The notes under the pieces are model-generated. The model did no database searches and was not told the DNA's origin. It saw only the letters and a list, made by a program, of their open reading frames with translations. Both the position numbers and the translations under genes were made by a program. A stretch of DNA of 64,000 nucleotides from Paracoccaceae bacterium (GTDB taxonomy: Bacteria > Pseudomonadota > Alphaproteobacteria > Rhodobacterales > Rhodobacteraceae). The first letter of the stretch is position 1; the number at the start of each line of letters is the position of its first letter. The stretch covers positions 1-64,000 of the forward strand of contig JALEGX010000138.1 in the NCBI GenBank assembly GCA_022763485.1. Direction: 5' to 3'. Shown piece by piece: positions 1-9,696 of the stretch.

Positions 1-1
1 C

Positions 2-1579
2 CGTGATGCCGTCCGTGCGATGGTGACCGAAAATGATCGCGTGTCGGGCAAGCTGCTCGAAGCCAATCAAACCGCCGCACATGGCCTGTCCTGGGTGGCC
101 ACCTATGAACAGTCGCTGAAACAGATGCAGGCCTGGGCGGAAAAGCTGCACGGTGAAGGCAAGTTCGGTGAAATCGAACAGCTGATCCACCAGATCGCGT
201 TCGGCGAATACCTGCATCAGCTAGCAGGCGGCATCCCGATGAACCAGGGCGAAGTGGTTCGCCTGCAAGAACTGGGCCTGGGTTGGGACGCGCTCTCAGG
301 GTTCCAGTGCGATGAAGTGCAGGCCCTGATGGCCTCGGGCAACACCCAGGCCGCCCGTACTCGCCTGGTCGACCTCATGCAGGAACAGGCCGGGGCCACC
401 ATGTTCGGCGCCTCGGGCCTGGAAGAAGAGCTTGAAATGATCCGCGACCAATTCCGCCGCTATGCGGTGGAAAAAGTCGAACCCCATGCTCATGACTGGC
501 ACCTCAAAGATGAGCTGATCCCTCTTGAGGTCATCGAAGAACTAGCTGAAATGGGTGTCTTTGGCCTGACACTGCCCGAAGAGTACGGCGGATTCGGCCT
601 GTCCAAAGCCTCGATGGTTGTGGTCTCCGAAGAGCTGTCGCGCGGCTACATCGGCGTCGGCAGCCTGGGCACCAGACCAGAGATTGCCGCGGAGCTGATC
701 CTGGCCGGTGGCACTGATGAGCAAAAGGCACAGTGGCTGCCCAAGATCGCCTCGGGTGAAATCCTGCCCACCGCTGTTTTCACCGAACCCAACACCGGAT
801 CTGACCTGGGTAGCCTGCGCACCCGCGCAGTGAAAACCGACAGTGGCGACTATGAGATCACCGGCAACAAGACCTGGATCACCCATGCCGCCCGCACCCA
901 TGTGATGACCCTGCTGGCGCGCACCGATCCCAACACCACCGACCACCGCGGTCTGTCGATGTTCCTGGCGGAGAAGACCCCGGGCACCGATGAAAACCCC
1001 TTCCCGACCGAAGGCATGACCGGCGGCGAGATCGAGGTGCTGGGCTATCGCGGTATGAAGGAATACGAGCTGGGCTTTGACGGGTTCAAGGTCAAGGGCG
1101 AGAACCTGCTGGGTGGCGAAGAAGGCAAAGGCTTCAAACAGCTGATGCAGACCTTTGAAAGCGCCCGCATCCAGACCGCCGCCCGCGCCATTGGCGTTGC
1201 GCAATGCGCGCTGGATATTGGGATGCAATACGCCATCGACCGGAAGCAGTTCGGCAAGTCGCTGATCAACTTCCCGCGTGTGTCGGGCAAGCTGGCGATG
1301 ATGGCAGTAGAGATCATGATCGCCCGCCAGCTGACCTATTTCAGCGCTTGGGAAAAGGACCATGACCGCCGCTGCGACCTGGAAGCCGGCATGGCCAAGC
1401 TGCTGGGCGCGCGCGTTGCCTGGGCCGCAGCCGACAATGGCCTGCAGATCCACGGCGGCAACGGCTTCGCGCTGGAATACAAAATCAGCCGCGTTCTGTG
1501 CGATGCGCGGATCCTGAATATCTTTGAAGGTGCGGCAGAGATTCAAGCGCAGGTGATTGCCCGTCGCCTGCTGGGCTGA
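2..1579 (+). CDS. mcd: (2S)-methylsuccinyl-CoA dehydrogenase, 5'-truncated by window edge
   Basis: FAD acyl-CoA dehydrogenase that, in the ethylmalonyl-CoA pathway of acetyl-CoA assimilation, oxidises (2S)-methylsuccinyl-CoA to mesaconyl-CoA. The frame is open to the window edge, giving 525 visible residues, so the true start lies upstream; the ATG at 20 is probably internal. The first ~140 residues form the helical N-terminal extension that separates Mcd from ordinary ~380-residue acyl-CoA dehydrogenases. The catalytic core follows: TEPNTGSDLG flavin/substrate region in the middle, GGNGFALEY near the end, and FEGAAEIQ about 20 residues from the C-terminus, whose Glu is the expected catalytic base. 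A strong terminator follows at 1604. Another extended acyl-CoA dehydrogenase is possible; the Mcd call rests on length and architecture. Confidence 0.82.
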   Translation, partial: RDAVRAMVTENDRVSGKLLEANQTAAHGLSWVATYEQSLKQMQAWAEKLHGEGKFGEIEQLIHQIAFGEYLHQLAGGIPMNQGEVVRLQELGLGWDALSGFQCDEVQALMASGNTQAARTRLVDLMQEQAGATMFGASGLEEELEMIRDQFRRYAVEKVEPHAHDWHLKDELIPLEVIEELAEMGVFGLTLPEEYGGFGLSKASMVVVSEELSRGYIGVGSLGTRPEIAAELILAGGTDEQKAQWLPKIASGEILPTAVFTEPNTGSDLGSLRTRAVKTDSGDYEITGNKTWITHAARTHVMTLLARTDPNTTDHRGLSMFLAEKTPGTDENPFPTEGMTGGEIEVLGYRGMKEYELGFDGFKVKGENLLGGEEGKGFKQLMQTFESARIQTAARAIGVAQCALDIGMQYAIDRKQFGKSLINFPRVSGKLAMMAVEIMIARQLTYFSAWEKDHDRRCDLEAGMAKLLGARVAWAAADNGLQIHGGNGFALEYKISRVLCDARILNIFEGAAEIQAQVIARRLLG

Positions 1580-1603
1580 TCTCAGCTCACGCTTCCCCAA
1601 ACT

Positions 1604-1628
1604 AGCCCGGCCTTGCGCCGGGCTTTTT
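1604..1628 (+). terminator. Rho-independent terminator of mcd
   Basis: Perfect 8-bp stem AGCCCGGC/GCCGGGCT with a 5-nt loop, running into five T residues, 24 bp after the mcd stop codon. Confidence 0.85.
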
Positions 1629-1692
1629 CTTGCCGGTGCGCCCGGCGTGACCCATGTAGAAGTTGACCCAACGTCCAACGCTGAGGCAACCG

Positions 1693-2082
1693 ATGCGCAT
1701 TCTGATCCTTATGGCCGCTGTTGTGCTGGCCCAATGCAACAAAGATGAAACCTTGACGGCCTATGGGGCGGCGGGACAGGTTTGGCACCTGACTGAGCTG
1801 AATGGCACCCCTGTAACCGCAACCGCGACGCTGGAGTTTGCCGAGGACCAGACCATGCGGGGCGTTGGGCCGTGCAACATGTTCTCCGCCAAGGTGACAG
1901 CGCCCTACCCCTGGTTCGAGCTTTCGCCGATCCTGTCCACCCGTCGTGCCTGCCCGGAGATGGCGCTGGAAACGGAGTTGCTGACGTTGCTTCCGCAGCT
2001 TTCGCAGGCCGAAGTCTCTGGTTCGGTGCTGGTGCTGAGCAACGAGGGCGGTCAGCGGGCGGTTTTCAGCTCCGGCGACTGA
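1693..2082 (+). CDS. META-domain (HslJ-like) putative lipoprotein
   Basis: Small exported protein of 129 residues. The start at 1693 is chosen because GAGG lies 6-9 bases upstream and it places a hydrophobic signal segment (residues 2-13) directly before Cys15; the lipobox LAQC is a little unusual in having Gln at -1. The rest matches the META/HslJ fold seen in heat-shock and secreted proteins: WHLTELNG opening, a [10 protein letters not shown] turn, and RRACPEM near the end, with two conserved Cys. The function of this family is not established. The gene stands alone between the mcd terminator and recO, whose 3' end overlaps it tail to tail by 17 bp. Confidence 0.7.
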   Translation: MRILILMAAVVLAQCNKDETLTAYGAAGQVWHLTELNGTPVTATATLEFAEDQTMRGVGPCNMFSAKVTAPYPWFELSPILSTRRACPEMALETELLTLLPQLSQAEVSGSVLVLSNEGGQRAVFSSGD

Positions 2083-2794
2083 TCAGATCCAGCAAACGCC
2101 CGCGCGCGTCGGGAAACGCTTGATGCGCAAAGGACGGGGCCAGTTTGTTCTCCAGGAAATACCCCGTGGTCCACAAGGCCTTCAGGATCTCGGCATTGCT
2201 GGCCTCTCCCTGCCCCAACATCACCTCTGGCAGCGGCAACAGGCGGGCGGCCCATTCGCCTGCCCCCTGTGCTGAGACCGCACGCCCGGAGCGTGGTGAG
2301 ACATAGGCCAGCCCCTCAGCGGCCCCGGTCACGGCACAAACGCTCAGATCCAGCCCGAAGCCCGCCACCTGCAGCAATCGCATCTCCCATTGCAGATAGG
2401 CCAGCGCCCACAGATCCGCGTCATGCCCCAGGAGGTCCAACAATTGTTCGGTCTGCTTGTAGAACTCGATCTGCGGCTCCCTGTCTGGCAGGCAGAACCC
2501 CAAAAGAGATGTCACCGCATTCAGCCCCGCCAGCGCAAACCGATCCGACAGCGCCACAGAGGCGCGGCTGCGCAACAACTCTGCCTGATAGGTGCCAAGG
2601 TGATCCTCCAGACGGGCGCGCCACAACAGGTCAAGCTGCGCCCCCGGCTGCAGCACCGGAGCCTGCTTTCGGCTGGCCCCGCCCCGCACAACACCCGCGT
2701 GGCGGCCATGCGCTTCGGTGAAGACATCGATGATGGCCGCGGTTTCCCCGTGCCGGCGCATCGTCAATAGAATTCCCTGATCTCGCCATTCCAC
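2066..2794 (-). CDS. recO: DNA repair protein RecO
   Basis: Recombination mediator that helps load RecA on SSB-coated single strands in the RecFOR pathway. The protein has 242 residues from a GTG at 2794, preceded by GGGAGGG with proper spacing and giving the family-typical opening (V/M)EWRDQGILL; a longer frame reaching 2845 lacks this support. The N-terminal OB fold contains [17 protein letters not shown], and the helical region follows with [11 protein letters not shown]. The usual RecO zinc-finger cysteines are only partly present, as is common in alphaproteobacteria. It is the last gene of the lepB-rnc-era run and overlaps the preceding convergent lipoprotein gene. Confidence 0.9.
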   Translation of the reverse strand: MEWRDQGILLTMRRHGETAAIIDVFTEAHGRHAGVVRGGASRKQAPVLQPGAQLDLLWRARLEDHLGTYQAELLRSRASVALSDRFALAGLNAVTSLLGFCLPDREPQIEFYKQTEQLLDLLGHDADLWALAYLQWEMRLLQVAGFGLDLSVCAVTGAAEGLAYVSPRSGRAVSAQGAGEWAARLLPLPEVMLGQGEASNAEILKALWTTGYFLENKLAPSFAHQAFPDARGRLLDLISRRS

Positions 2795-2881
2795 CGCTGG
2801 CCCTCCCATCTCGGAAACCAGACCCGATCCGGCGGCAGAGCTCAAGCCTCAGATCGTAACGATTTTGGACTGAGCCCGCGC

Positions 2882-3211
2882 CTATTCCAGGCCGGGTTCG
2901 TCCAGCAGGTGACGCCCTGCACGATCTTCGACCTCGATAACCCAGAGGTCCGGATCAAAGTCCTGTTGTTTGCGGATGGAGGCGTCGACATCCGCCTCAG
3001 GCCCGTCGGTCAGCACCACCCAGGCCCGATTGCCGCTCATCAGGTCATAACTGCGATGGCGTGCTGTCGCCTGCCCGTCCAACGTGTTCAGCTTGACGAT
3101 CACCGCCCCTGCCGTACTGTCGCCCCGCGCGGTCACAAAGGCCGGGATGTCGAACAGGCGCAGACGCGCAATGTAGGCCTGCACCCAGAACTCGGCCGTC
3201 AGACGCGCCAT
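2882..3211 (-). CDS. DUF1491 family protein
   Basis: Conserved small cytoplasmic protein of 109 residues with no known function. It resembles the alphaproteobacterial DUF1491 family: opening RLTAEFWVQAYIARL, then the GAVIVKLNTLDG and WVVLTDGPEADVDASI segments, and a C-terminal DLWVIEVEDRAGRHLLD. No signal peptide or membrane segment is visible. It sits between era and recO on the same strand, 48 bp after era, so it is probably co-transcribed with them. Synteny with era/recO is common in Rhodobacterales but does not reveal its role. Confidence 0.75.
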   Translation of the reverse strand: MARLTAEFWVQAYIARLRLFDIPAFVTARGDSTAGAVIVKLNTLDGQATARHRSYDLMSGNRAWVVLTDGPEADVDASIRKQQDFDPDLWVIEVEDRAGRHLLDEPGLE

Positions 3212-3259
3212 GGCCCGAACCTTTCACCCTGACCACGACACCACCCCAAGGCGGGCGCG

Positions 3260-4165
3260 TCAGTTACCATCCTTGAAATCCAGACCCATCTCGGAATAGC
3301 GCTCGGCCTCGTCCAGCCAGTTGGGACGCACCTTGACCTGCAAGAACAGGTGGATCTTGCGGCCGGTGAACTCTTCCAGCTCTGCCCGTGCTGCCTGGGA
3401 CACGGCCTTGATGGTTTCGCCACGCTTGCCCAGGACGATGCCCTTGTGCCCGTCACGGACGACATAGATCATCTGATCAACCTTGGCCGACCCGTCCTTG
3501 CGCTCTTCCCAGCTCTCGGTTTCGACCGTCAGCTGATACGGCAGTTCCTGATGCAGGCGCAGAGTCAGCTTTTCCCGCGTCATCTCGGCCGCGATCATCC
3601 GCATCGGCAGATCCGCGATCTGGTCCTCAGGATACAGCCAGGGGCCTTCGGGCAGGCGCGTCGCCAGCCAGGCGCGCAGATCGTCCACCCCATACCCGCG
3701 TTCTGCGGAAATCATGAAGGTTTCGGCGAATTCATACCGCTGGTTCAGGTCCTGCGTCAGCGACAACAGCTTTTCCGACGGGACCTTGTCGATCTTGTTG
3801 ATCGCCAGAGCAACGGTGCGGCCCTGTCCGATCTCCTGCAACCCGTCCAGGATGCGCTCCACACCTTCGGTCACGCCACGATGCGCCTCAACCAGCAGGA
3901 CAACGATATCGGCATCCGCCGCGCCGCCCCAGGCCGCCGCAACCATGGCGCGGTCCAGACGCCTGCGCGGTTGGAACAGACCGGGTGTATCCACGAAAAC
4001 AATCTGGGTGTCGCCTTCCATGGCAACGCCGCGGATCCGCGCCCGTGTCGTCTGCACCTTATGCGTCACGATCGAAACCTTGGCCCCGACCATACGGTTG
4101 GTCAGGGTCGACTTGCCCGCGTTGGGCTCACCAATCAGTGCGACAAATCCGGCACGGGTGGTCAT
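3260..4165 (-). CDS. era: GTPase Era
   Basis: Ras-like GTPase that binds the 3' end of 16S rRNA and chaperones 30S subunit assembly at the membrane. The 301 residues carry the G1 loop GEPNAGKST (about residues 12-20), the G3 motif VDTPGLFQP (near 58), and the NKIDK G4 motif (near 123). The C-terminal KH RNA-binding domain includes [17 protein letters not shown]. Its ATG overlaps the rnc stop codon by 4 bp, so translation is likely coupled to RNase III, which processes the same rRNA precursor. The length is normal for the family. Confidence 0.97.
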   Translation of the reverse strand: MTTRAGFVALIGEPNAGKSTLTNRMVGAKVSIVTHKVQTTRARIRGVAMEGDTQIVFVDTPGLFQPRRRLDRAMVAAAWGGAADADIVVLLVEAHRGVTEGVERILDGLQEIGQGRTVALAINKIDKVPSEKLLSLTQDLNQRYEFAETFMISAERGYGVDDLRAWLATRLPEGPWLYPEDQIADLPMRMIAAEMTREKLTLRLHQELPYQLTVETESWEERKDGSAKVDQMIYVVRDGHKGIVLGKRGETIKAVSQAARAELEEFTGRKIHLFLQVKVRPNWLDEAERYSEMGLDFKDGN

Positions 4166-4848
4166 TGTTCATTCTCCAGCTTTTCCAGCAGTGCCGCAGC
4201 TGCGGCCTGCTCCGCCTGACGCTTCGAACCGGCCTGCGCCGTGGCCTCCCGCCCATCCTGCAACGTCGCAGCGATGGTGAATACAGGTTCATGATCCGGA
4301 CCGCTCCGCTCGACCAGCACATAGGTCGGCGGGGACTGGCGGCGGGCCTGCACAAATTCCTGCAAGGCGGTCTTGGGATCGCGCGCGTCCTTTTCAACGG
4401 ACCCGATGCGGTCCCCCCAAAGACGCAGTATCATGTCCTGCGCGGCTTCGAACCCAGCATCACGATACACGGCTGCGATCACCGCTTCCATGGCGTCCCC
4501 CAACAGGGCCTGTTTGCGCCGTCCGCCTGTCATCATTTCGGAGCGGCCCAGCTTCAGCACCGCGCCCAGATCCACCTGCCGGGCCACATCAGCACAGGTT
4601 TCCTTGCGCACCAGCGCATTGAAACGCGGGGCCAGCTGTCCCTCGCTTGCGGTCTTGTCCAGTTCCAGCAGTGCCGTCGCCATGACCAGCCCCAGAACGC
4701 GGTCCCCAAGGAATTCCAGGCGCTGGTTATCGGGCCGTGTCGGGGACGAAATCGACGCGTGGGTCAGCGCGCGCATCAACAGCTCGGGCCGTTTGAAACG
4801 ATACCCGAGCCGCTTTTCAAACGCTCTTGTTTCGGCAGACAGTTTCAC
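4162..4848 (-). CDS. rnc: Ribonuclease III
   Basis: Double-strand-specific endoribonuclease that processes rRNA precursors and structured mRNAs. The protein has 228 residues: an N-terminal RNase III domain with the signature [15 protein letters not shown] (about residues 42-56, containing metal-binding Glu and Asp) and the second acidic motif [14 protein letters not shown], followed by a dsRNA-binding domain (about 150-228) ending in [13 protein letters not shown]. It overlaps lepB by 4 bp upstream and era by 4 bp downstream, the classic lepB-rnc-era arrangement. Confidence 0.97.
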   Translation of the reverse strand: MKLSAETRAFEKRLGYRFKRPELLMRALTHASISSPTRPDNQRLEFLGDRVLGLVMATALLELDKTASEGQLAPRFNALVRKETCADVARQVDLGAVLKLGRSEMMTGGRRKQALLGDAMEAVIAAVYRDAGFEAAQDMILRLWGDRIGSVEKDARDPKTALQEFVQARRQSPPTYVLVERSGPDHEPVFTIAATLQDGREATAQAGSKRQAEQAAAAALLEKLENEQ

Positions 4849-5681
4849 TCGATCGCCTTGAAGAAACGGTCACTCCGCCAGGTCCAGAAGAACAGCATGG
4901 ATTTGCCAGCAGAGGAGAACATCACCCGATCCGCCCGTCCGATCAGGTTTTCGAACGGCACGAAGCCAACTCCGCCCGCAGCCTGCGGCAGGCGGCTGTC
5001 TGCGGAATTGTCGCGGTTGTCACCCATGAAGAAGTAGTGCCCTTCGGGGACCACATAAACAGGCGTATGATCCGAACCCTGATCGCCGATGTTCAGCACA
5101 ACATGCTGACCACCCCCAGGGAAGGTTTCAACGCTGCGCGACTTGATACAGGTGCCACCCTGACCGACCGGCCCGTTTTCACAGCGCGGCGTCAGGCGTT
5201 GCGGTCCCTGCGGGGCCATGACTTCGCGGAATTCACCTGCGTCCTGGGTTGCCACGGCTTCACCATTCAGATGCAGAATCCCGTCCCGCACCTGCACGCG
5301 ATCCCCCGGCATCCCGACCAGACGCTTGATATAGTCCCGACCGGACACCGGGTGGCGGAAGACCACCACGTCGCCACGTTCGGGCGACGATCCGAACAGG
5401 CGACCGTTGTCCCCATCCAGAAAACCGCAGACGTCCTTGGCATCAATGTTCAACCCAACACGGGGGATCATCAGGCTGGGACAGGAGGCGTAGGAATAGC
5501 CGTAGGACATCTTGTTCACGAACAGGAAATCACCGATCAGCAGAGTTTCCTTCATGGACCCCGACGGGATCCAGAACGGTTGGAAGAAAAGCGTACGAAA
5601 AACGCCCGCAATCAACAGGGCATAAACGATCGTCTTGACCGTTTCGACAAAGGCATTTCCGGATTTGGCTTTGGTCGCCAT
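4845..5681 (-). CDS. lepB: Signal peptidase I
   Basis: Inner-membrane serine protease that removes signal peptides from exported proteins. The 278 residues have one clear N-terminal membrane segment (about residues 13-34). The catalytic Ser is Ser42 in PSGSMKETL, the catalytic Lys lies in [15 protein letters not shown], and box E is [11 protein letters not shown]. An insertion between the catalytic motifs holds several Cys (CPS, VCGF, CENG, CIKS), which may form periplasmic disulfides. It shares a 4-bp overlap with rnc and lies 59 bp after acpS. Confidence 0.97.
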   Translation of the reverse strand: MATKAKSGNAFVETVKTIVYALLIAGVFRTLFFQPFWIPSGSMKETLLIGDFLFVNKMSYGYSYASCPSLMIPRVGLNIDAKDVCGFLDGDNGRLFGSSPERGDVVVFRHPVSGRDYIKRLVGMPGDRVQVRDGILHLNGEAVATQDAGEFREVMAPQGPQRLTPRCENGPVGQGGTCIKSRSVETFPGGGQHVVLNIGDQGSDHTPVYVVPEGHYFFMGDNRDNSADSRLPQAAGGVGFVPFENLIGRADRVMFSSAGKSMLFFWTWRSDRFFKAIE

Positions 5682-5740
5682 CAGGCTCTCCGACGGGAAA
5701 AGAAACTACCAGCGCTACATGCGGGCCGGGGGCCGGTAAG

Positions 5741-6172
5741 TCAAGGAGCCTGCCCGGTGTCCGGGGCCGGTTGGGCGATGGGCCGCGCCTCGATCACCAC
5801 GAAGGCCTGCGCCCAGGGGTGATCATCGGTCAGGGTCACGTGAATGACTGCTTCATGCCCCGGTGGCGTCATCTGCTCCAGACGCGCCTTGGCCCAGCCG
5901 GTTACATGCATGATGGGTTGACCGGTCCGCAGGTTGGTGACCGACATGTCCTTCCAGGCGATCCCCATGCGCAATCCCGTACCCAGCGCCTTCGAGCAGG
6001 CCTCCTTGGCTGCCCATCGCTTTGCATAGGTCCCCGCCGTATCGTGCCGCCGCTCCGCCTTGCGCTGTTCGATTTCCGTAAACACGCGATTCCGGAACCG
6101 ATCTCCAAACCGATCAAGGGTCCCCTGGATCCGTTCAATATTGGCCAGATCTGTTCCAACACCCAGGATCAT
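5741..6172 (-). CDS. acpS: Holo-[acyl-carrier-protein] synthase
   Basis: Transfers 4'-phosphopantetheine from CoA to a serine of apo-ACP, activating fatty-acid synthesis. It has 143 residues, close to family length. The two metal-binding motifs are present: [12 protein letters not shown] with Asp8, and [16 protein letters not shown] with Glu57. The C-terminal strand [19 protein letters not shown] is typical. The last ~15 residues are a Pro/Ala-rich tail. It heads the lepB-rnc-era segment; the 80-bp gap to kptA upstream could hold its own promoter. Confidence 0.95.
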   Translation of the reverse strand: MILGVGTDLANIERIQGTLDRFGDRFRNRVFTEIEQRKAERRHDTAGTYAKRWAAKEACSKALGTGLRMGIAWKDMSVTNLRTGQPIMHVTGWAKARLEQMTPPGHEAVIHVTLTDDHPWAQAFVVIEARPIAQPAPDTGQAP

Positions 6173-6252
6173 CGCTCTTCCTCTTGCAACCGATGTTTCA
6201 GACCTAGCACCGACCGGCAGGCTTTCGCAAAGAGCGTTTGGATCCTACGTCG

Positions 6253-6816
6253 TCAGCCCTCAGAACAATCCGACGCAAGTTCAAGGAATTCCTTCGCAAC
6301 AGGACCCGTCAGCCAGACGCCATTCTGCGCCCTATAAAACGGCTGTCCTTCTGCTGCGGCCTGAGCGGCCAGAACCCGGAACACCACAGGTTTGCCGTGA
6401 CGCTGACCGACCTTTCGTGCAGTGACTAAATCTGGGGAAAGATGCACATATTGCCGGCTATGCGGAAGCAAGCCAACCGCCTGGATGCCCGCGATATTCT
6501 TGTCGGCTGTGCCATGGAACAGAACATCGGGCGGGTCGCAGGGCTCCAAGCCCAGATCCACGGGCACGGAATGCCCCTGCACCGCCCGCACGCGGCGCTG
6601 ATCGCCGGACAATGCAAACCGCTGCTTGTCGCTTGCGGCGACCACATGCGAGATGTCTTCGGCCGTGCAGATCAGACCCTTGGCGCAAGCCCCTTCGACA
6701 AGAGCGGATACGTCCGCCCAACCGGCGGCATCAAGGGTCAACCCGGCGGCTTGCGGGTCATGCCGGAGCACAAGGCTCATGAACTTGCTCAGCTTCTTTT
6801 CAGCCCCTGCATCCAT
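6253..6816 (-). CDS. kptA: RNA 2'-phosphotransferase (Tpt1/KptA family)
   Basis: Transfers an internal RNA 2'-phosphate to NAD+, releasing nicotinamide and ADP-ribose 1'',2''-cyclic phosphate; in eukaryotes this finishes tRNA splicing, while the bacterial substrate is unknown. The 187 residues fit the family. The catalytic Arg-His-Arg-Arg set can be placed: Arg18-His19 in LVLRHDP, Arg77 in RVRAVQGHS, and Arg129 in VGQRHGKP. LFHGT (near 90) is the NAD-binding turn. The ATG at 6816 has GGAGGG eight bases upstream. It occupies the slot between the DUF2062 gene and acpS where pdxJ is usually found in relatives. Confidence 0.92.
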   Translation of the reverse strand: MDAGAEKKLSKFMSLVLRHDPQAAGLTLDAAGWADVSALVEGACAKGLICTAEDISHVVAASDKQRFALSGDQRRVRAVQGHSVPVDLGLEPCDPPDVLFHGTADKNIAGIQAVGLLPHSRQYVHLSPDLVTARKVGQRHGKPVVFRVLAAQAAAEGQPFYRAQNGVWLTGPVAKEFLELASDCSEG

Positions 6817-6857
6817 CTTGCCGGCCCTCCGTCAGGACAATCACCCGGGTTAAGCCC

Positions 6858-7502
6858 TCAGAGCTCAGGCTCCTGATCCAGATCTGCGCGTTTCTTGATG
6901 GCCTCGAACTTGGCCTTGATCTTGGCCCGGCGACGGTTCTGGTAGGCGGTAATCAACGGAAGGCTGATCATGTAGCAGATCGTCGCGCAGATCGCGCCGG
7001 GGATGAGACCGCCGACAAGGTAGGGAAAGAACACTTCGTCGTAGAAGATGGACAACCCGTGCCAGTCCGGTCTGGCTCCTGTGAAAGGCGAAATAAGATT
7101 GTGCCAGAGGTCATGCGCGGCCTCTTTGAACTTCTCTCCCAAAGAGACGTCCAGCCGTTCGAACTCGGTCCCCAGCAGGAAATGACCGGTCTGCATGGAC
7201 ACCGCGGCGATCACCACGAAGGTCGGCGGATTGCCGAAGAAGGTTGCCATCAGGGCCGCCAGCAGGTTCCCCCGCATCACATAGGCGATCAGTGCCGCAA
7301 CAAAGAAATGCAGTCCGAAGAAGGGTGTGAAGCTGGTGAAAACCCCGGCCCAGATTCCGCGGGCGATCCGTGCAGGCGAATCCGGCAGCCTGCGAACACG
7401 GTGTTTTACATAGAGAAAGGCACGCTTCCAGCCCCCACGCGGCCAGAGGAATTCCCAGACAATGCGCAAAATGGGGCGTCGGTCTCTCCGTCTGAACACC
7501 AA
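6858..7502 (-). CDS. DUF2062 membrane protein
   Basis: Integral membrane protein of 214 residues with unknown activity. It shows the DUF2062 core: RLPDSPARIARGIWAGVFTS, then a hydrophobic SFTPFFGLHFFVAALIAYVM segment, FFGNPPTF, and a C-terminal membrane segment around VGGLIPGAICATICYMI. The tail is strongly basic (QNRRRAKIKAKFEAIKKR). The start is uncertain: TTG at 7502 gives the MVFRRR opening I associate with homologues, with GAGGGG eight bases upstream; GTG at 7499 is the alternative. It lies 28 bp after the (p)ppGpp synthetase gene and is probably co-transcribed with it. Confidence 0.8.
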   Translation of the reverse strand: MVFRRRDRRPILRIVWEFLWPRGGWKRAFLYVKHRVRRLPDSPARIARGIWAGVFTSFTPFFGLHFFVAALIAYVMRGNLLAALMATFFGNPPTFVVIAAVSMQTGHFLLGTEFERLDVSLGEKFKEAAHDLWHNLISPFTGARPDWHGLSIFYDEVFFPYLVGGLIPGAICATICYMISLPLITAYQNRRRAKIKAKFEAIKKRADLDQEPEL

Positions 7503-7530
7503 CCTTCTATCCCCTCAGATCGGTCGTGAA

Positions 7531-9663
7531 TCAGCGCGTTTCGGCAGGTTCCGGGACTGGCTCCCGCAACCGCTCGATTGCTGCAACATCACTTTCCGCC
7601 TCCAATGCCAGCATCAGCGAATGAAGCTGTTCGATGTCTCTGAGTTCAACGTCAATCATGAGGCGAAAGAAATCCGGCTTGCGATCCACAAATTCGAGAT
7701 TGCTGATATTGGCCTTCTTCTCACCGATCAATGTGCAAATACGTCCCAGTACCCCTGCGTCATTCCCGATGGTGAGACCAAGGGTGGTTCCGTAAACGGC
7801 CGGATGCGTGCCCGAACTCCAATGCAGATCGACCCAGCGTTCTGTCTGGTCTTCGTACCGGCCCAGCGTATCACAATCCGCAGCGTGAACCACAACGCCG
7901 CGCCCGCGGTAGGTGATGCCGATGATGCGTTCACCCGGCAGCGGCTGACAACATGGGGCCCGCTCAAAGCTCTGCCCCGGTTCCAGACCCACAACCGCAC
8001 GCCGCGGCGACACCTGTTCGCCATTCTCCGGCGCAAGATCGGGATAGACGACCTGCACAACATCATGGGCTGTCAGCTCTGCGCTGCCCAAACGTGCCAG
8101 CAGTTCGCGCCTGTCGTTCAGGCGCATGTTCTTGGCCGCAGTATCCAGAACCTTGTCAGTCACCTTCTTGCCGACGTGGTCAAAGGCAACCCGCGCCAGT
8201 TCACGCCCCAGCTTGACGAAGCGCTCGCGGTCGGCTTCGCGCAAGGCGCGGCGGATCGCGGTGCGGGCCTTGCCGGTGATCGCGATCTCCAGCCAGCTGA
8301 CCTGCGGCGTCTGTCCTTCGGCGGTGATGATCTCACAGCTCTGACCGTTCTTCAGACGCGTCCAGAGCGGCACACGAATGCCGTCCACCTTGGCCCCGAC
8401 ACAGGCGTGCCCGATCCGGGTGTGGATCGCATAGGCATAGTCGATGGGCGTGGCGCCACGCGGCAGCTTGATCACATCCCCCTTGGGCGTGAAGCAGAAC
8501 ACCTGGTCGGAATACATCTCCAGCTTGACCGCTTCCAGGAAGTCTTCGTGATCTTCCTCGGCGTCGAACTGTTCGGTCAGGTTGGCGATCCACTTGGCCG
8601 GGTCAACGGCAAAGGGGTTTTCGGTGCGCACACCGTCCCGATAGGACCAATGCGCCGCCACACCGGTTTCGGCCACATCATGCATCTGCCGGGTGCGGAT
8701 CTGCACCTCTACCCGCTTGCCGTCACGGCCGGAAACCGTGGTGTGAATGGACCGGTAGCCGTTGGTCTTGGGCTGACTGATGTAGTCCTTGAACCGCCCC
8801 GGCACCGCGCGCCAGCGCTGGTGGATGGCCCCCAGCGTGCGATAGCAGTCTTCCTCGGTCTGGGTGATGATGCGGAACCCGTAGATGTCGGACAGGCGCG
8901 AAAAACCCTGATCCTTTTCCTGCATCTTGCGCCAGATGGAATAGGGCTTCTTGGCGCGGCCAAACACCTCTGCTTCGATATCTGCCTTTTCCAGCTCGGA
9001 CCGCATATCACCCGTGATCCGATGGATCACGTCGCCGGTTTCACGCTGCAGGGTGATGAAACGCCGGATGATCGACTGGCGGCCTTCGGGGTTCAGCACG
9101 CGGAAGGCCAGATCCTCCAGCTCTTCGCGCATCCACTGCATCCCCATGCGACCCGCAAGCGGCGCATAGATGTCCATGGTTTCGCGGGCCTTCTGGGCCT
9201 GCTTTTCCGGACGCATCGCCTTGATCGTGCGCATGTTGTGCAAACGGTCGGCCAGTTTGACCAGAATGACGCGCAGGTCCTTGGACATCGCCATGAACAG
9301 CTTGCGGAAGTTTTCCGCCTGCTTGGTTTCGCGGCTGGACAGCTGTAGGTTGGTCAGCTTGGTGACGCCATCGACCAGCATGGCGACTTCGGTACCGAAA
9401 AGCTCGGCCACCTGCCCGTAGGAGGCTTTGGTGTCTTCGATCGTATCGTGCAGCAGTGCGGTGATGATCGTCGCATCATCCAGACGCTGTTCCGTCAGGA
9501 TGGCGGCAACGGCTACCGGATGGGTGAAATAGGGTTCACCGGAGTGCCGGAACTGGCCGTCGTGCATCTGCTCCCCGAACTCATAGGCCCGGGCGATGCG
9601 ATCAGCATTGGTTTTGGGGTTGTAGTTGCGGACCAGCGCAATCAGATCTTCGGCAGAAATCAT
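7531..9663 (-). CDS. spoT: Bifunctional (p)ppGpp synthetase/hydrolase (Rsh)
   Basis: Stringent-response enzyme that makes and degrades (p)ppGpp. The 710 residues hold an intact N-terminal HD hydrolase domain (FTHPVAVAAIL near 46-56; His72-Asp73 in ALLHDTIED), a synthetase domain with DIYGFRIITQTEEDCY, KTNGYRSIHTTV and VEVQIRTRQMHDVAE, a TGS domain (VFCFTPKGDVIKLPRGATPIDYAYAIHT), and a C-terminal ACT domain (LTIGNDAGVLGRICTLIGEKKANISNLEF). Both active sites look complete, so this is the single bifunctional Rsh typical of alphaproteobacteria (also named rel or rsh). It follows rpoZ directly, the usual spoT-rpoZ linkage. Confidence 0.96.
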   Translation of the reverse strand: MISAEDLIALVRNYNPKTNADRIARAYEFGEQMHDGQFRHSGEPYFTHPVAVAAILTEQRLDDATIITALLHDTIEDTKASYGQVAELFGTEVAMLVDGVTKLTNLQLSSRETKQAENFRKLFMAMSKDLRVILVKLADRLHNMRTIKAMRPEKQAQKARETMDIYAPLAGRMGMQWMREELEDLAFRVLNPEGRQSIIRRFITLQRETGDVIHRITGDMRSELEKADIEAEVFGRAKKPYSIWRKMQEKDQGFSRLSDIYGFRIITQTEEDCYRTLGAIHQRWRAVPGRFKDYISQPKTNGYRSIHTTVSGRDGKRVEVQIRTRQMHDVAETGVAAHWSYRDGVRTENPFAVDPAKWIANLTEQFDAEEDHEDFLEAVKLEMYSDQVFCFTPKGDVIKLPRGATPIDYAYAIHTRIGHACVGAKVDGIRVPLWTRLKNGQSCEIITAEGQTPQVSWLEIAITGKARTAIRRALREADRERFVKLGRELARVAFDHVGKKVTDKVLDTAAKNMRLNDRRELLARLGSAELTAHDVVQVVYPDLAPENGEQVSPRRAVVGLEPGQSFERAPCCQPLPGERIIGITYRGRGVVVHAADCDTLGRYEDQTERWVDLHWSSGTHPAVYGTTLGLTIGNDAGVLGRICTLIGEKKANISNLEFVDRKPDFFRLMIDVELRDIEQLHSLMLALEAESDVAAIERLREPVPEPAETR

Positions 9664-9696
9664 TTCTGGTCCGCTTCCTTAGTACCGTGGGACAGA

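Noticed and set aside
542-1678. 378-codon minus-strand frame antisense to mcd
   Set aside because: Shadow of mcd; crosses its terminator and has no family features.
7462-9348. 628-codon plus-strand frame antisense to the (p)ppGpp synthetase gene
   Set aside because: Shadow of a highly conserved gene in GC-rich DNA; translation shows no domain.
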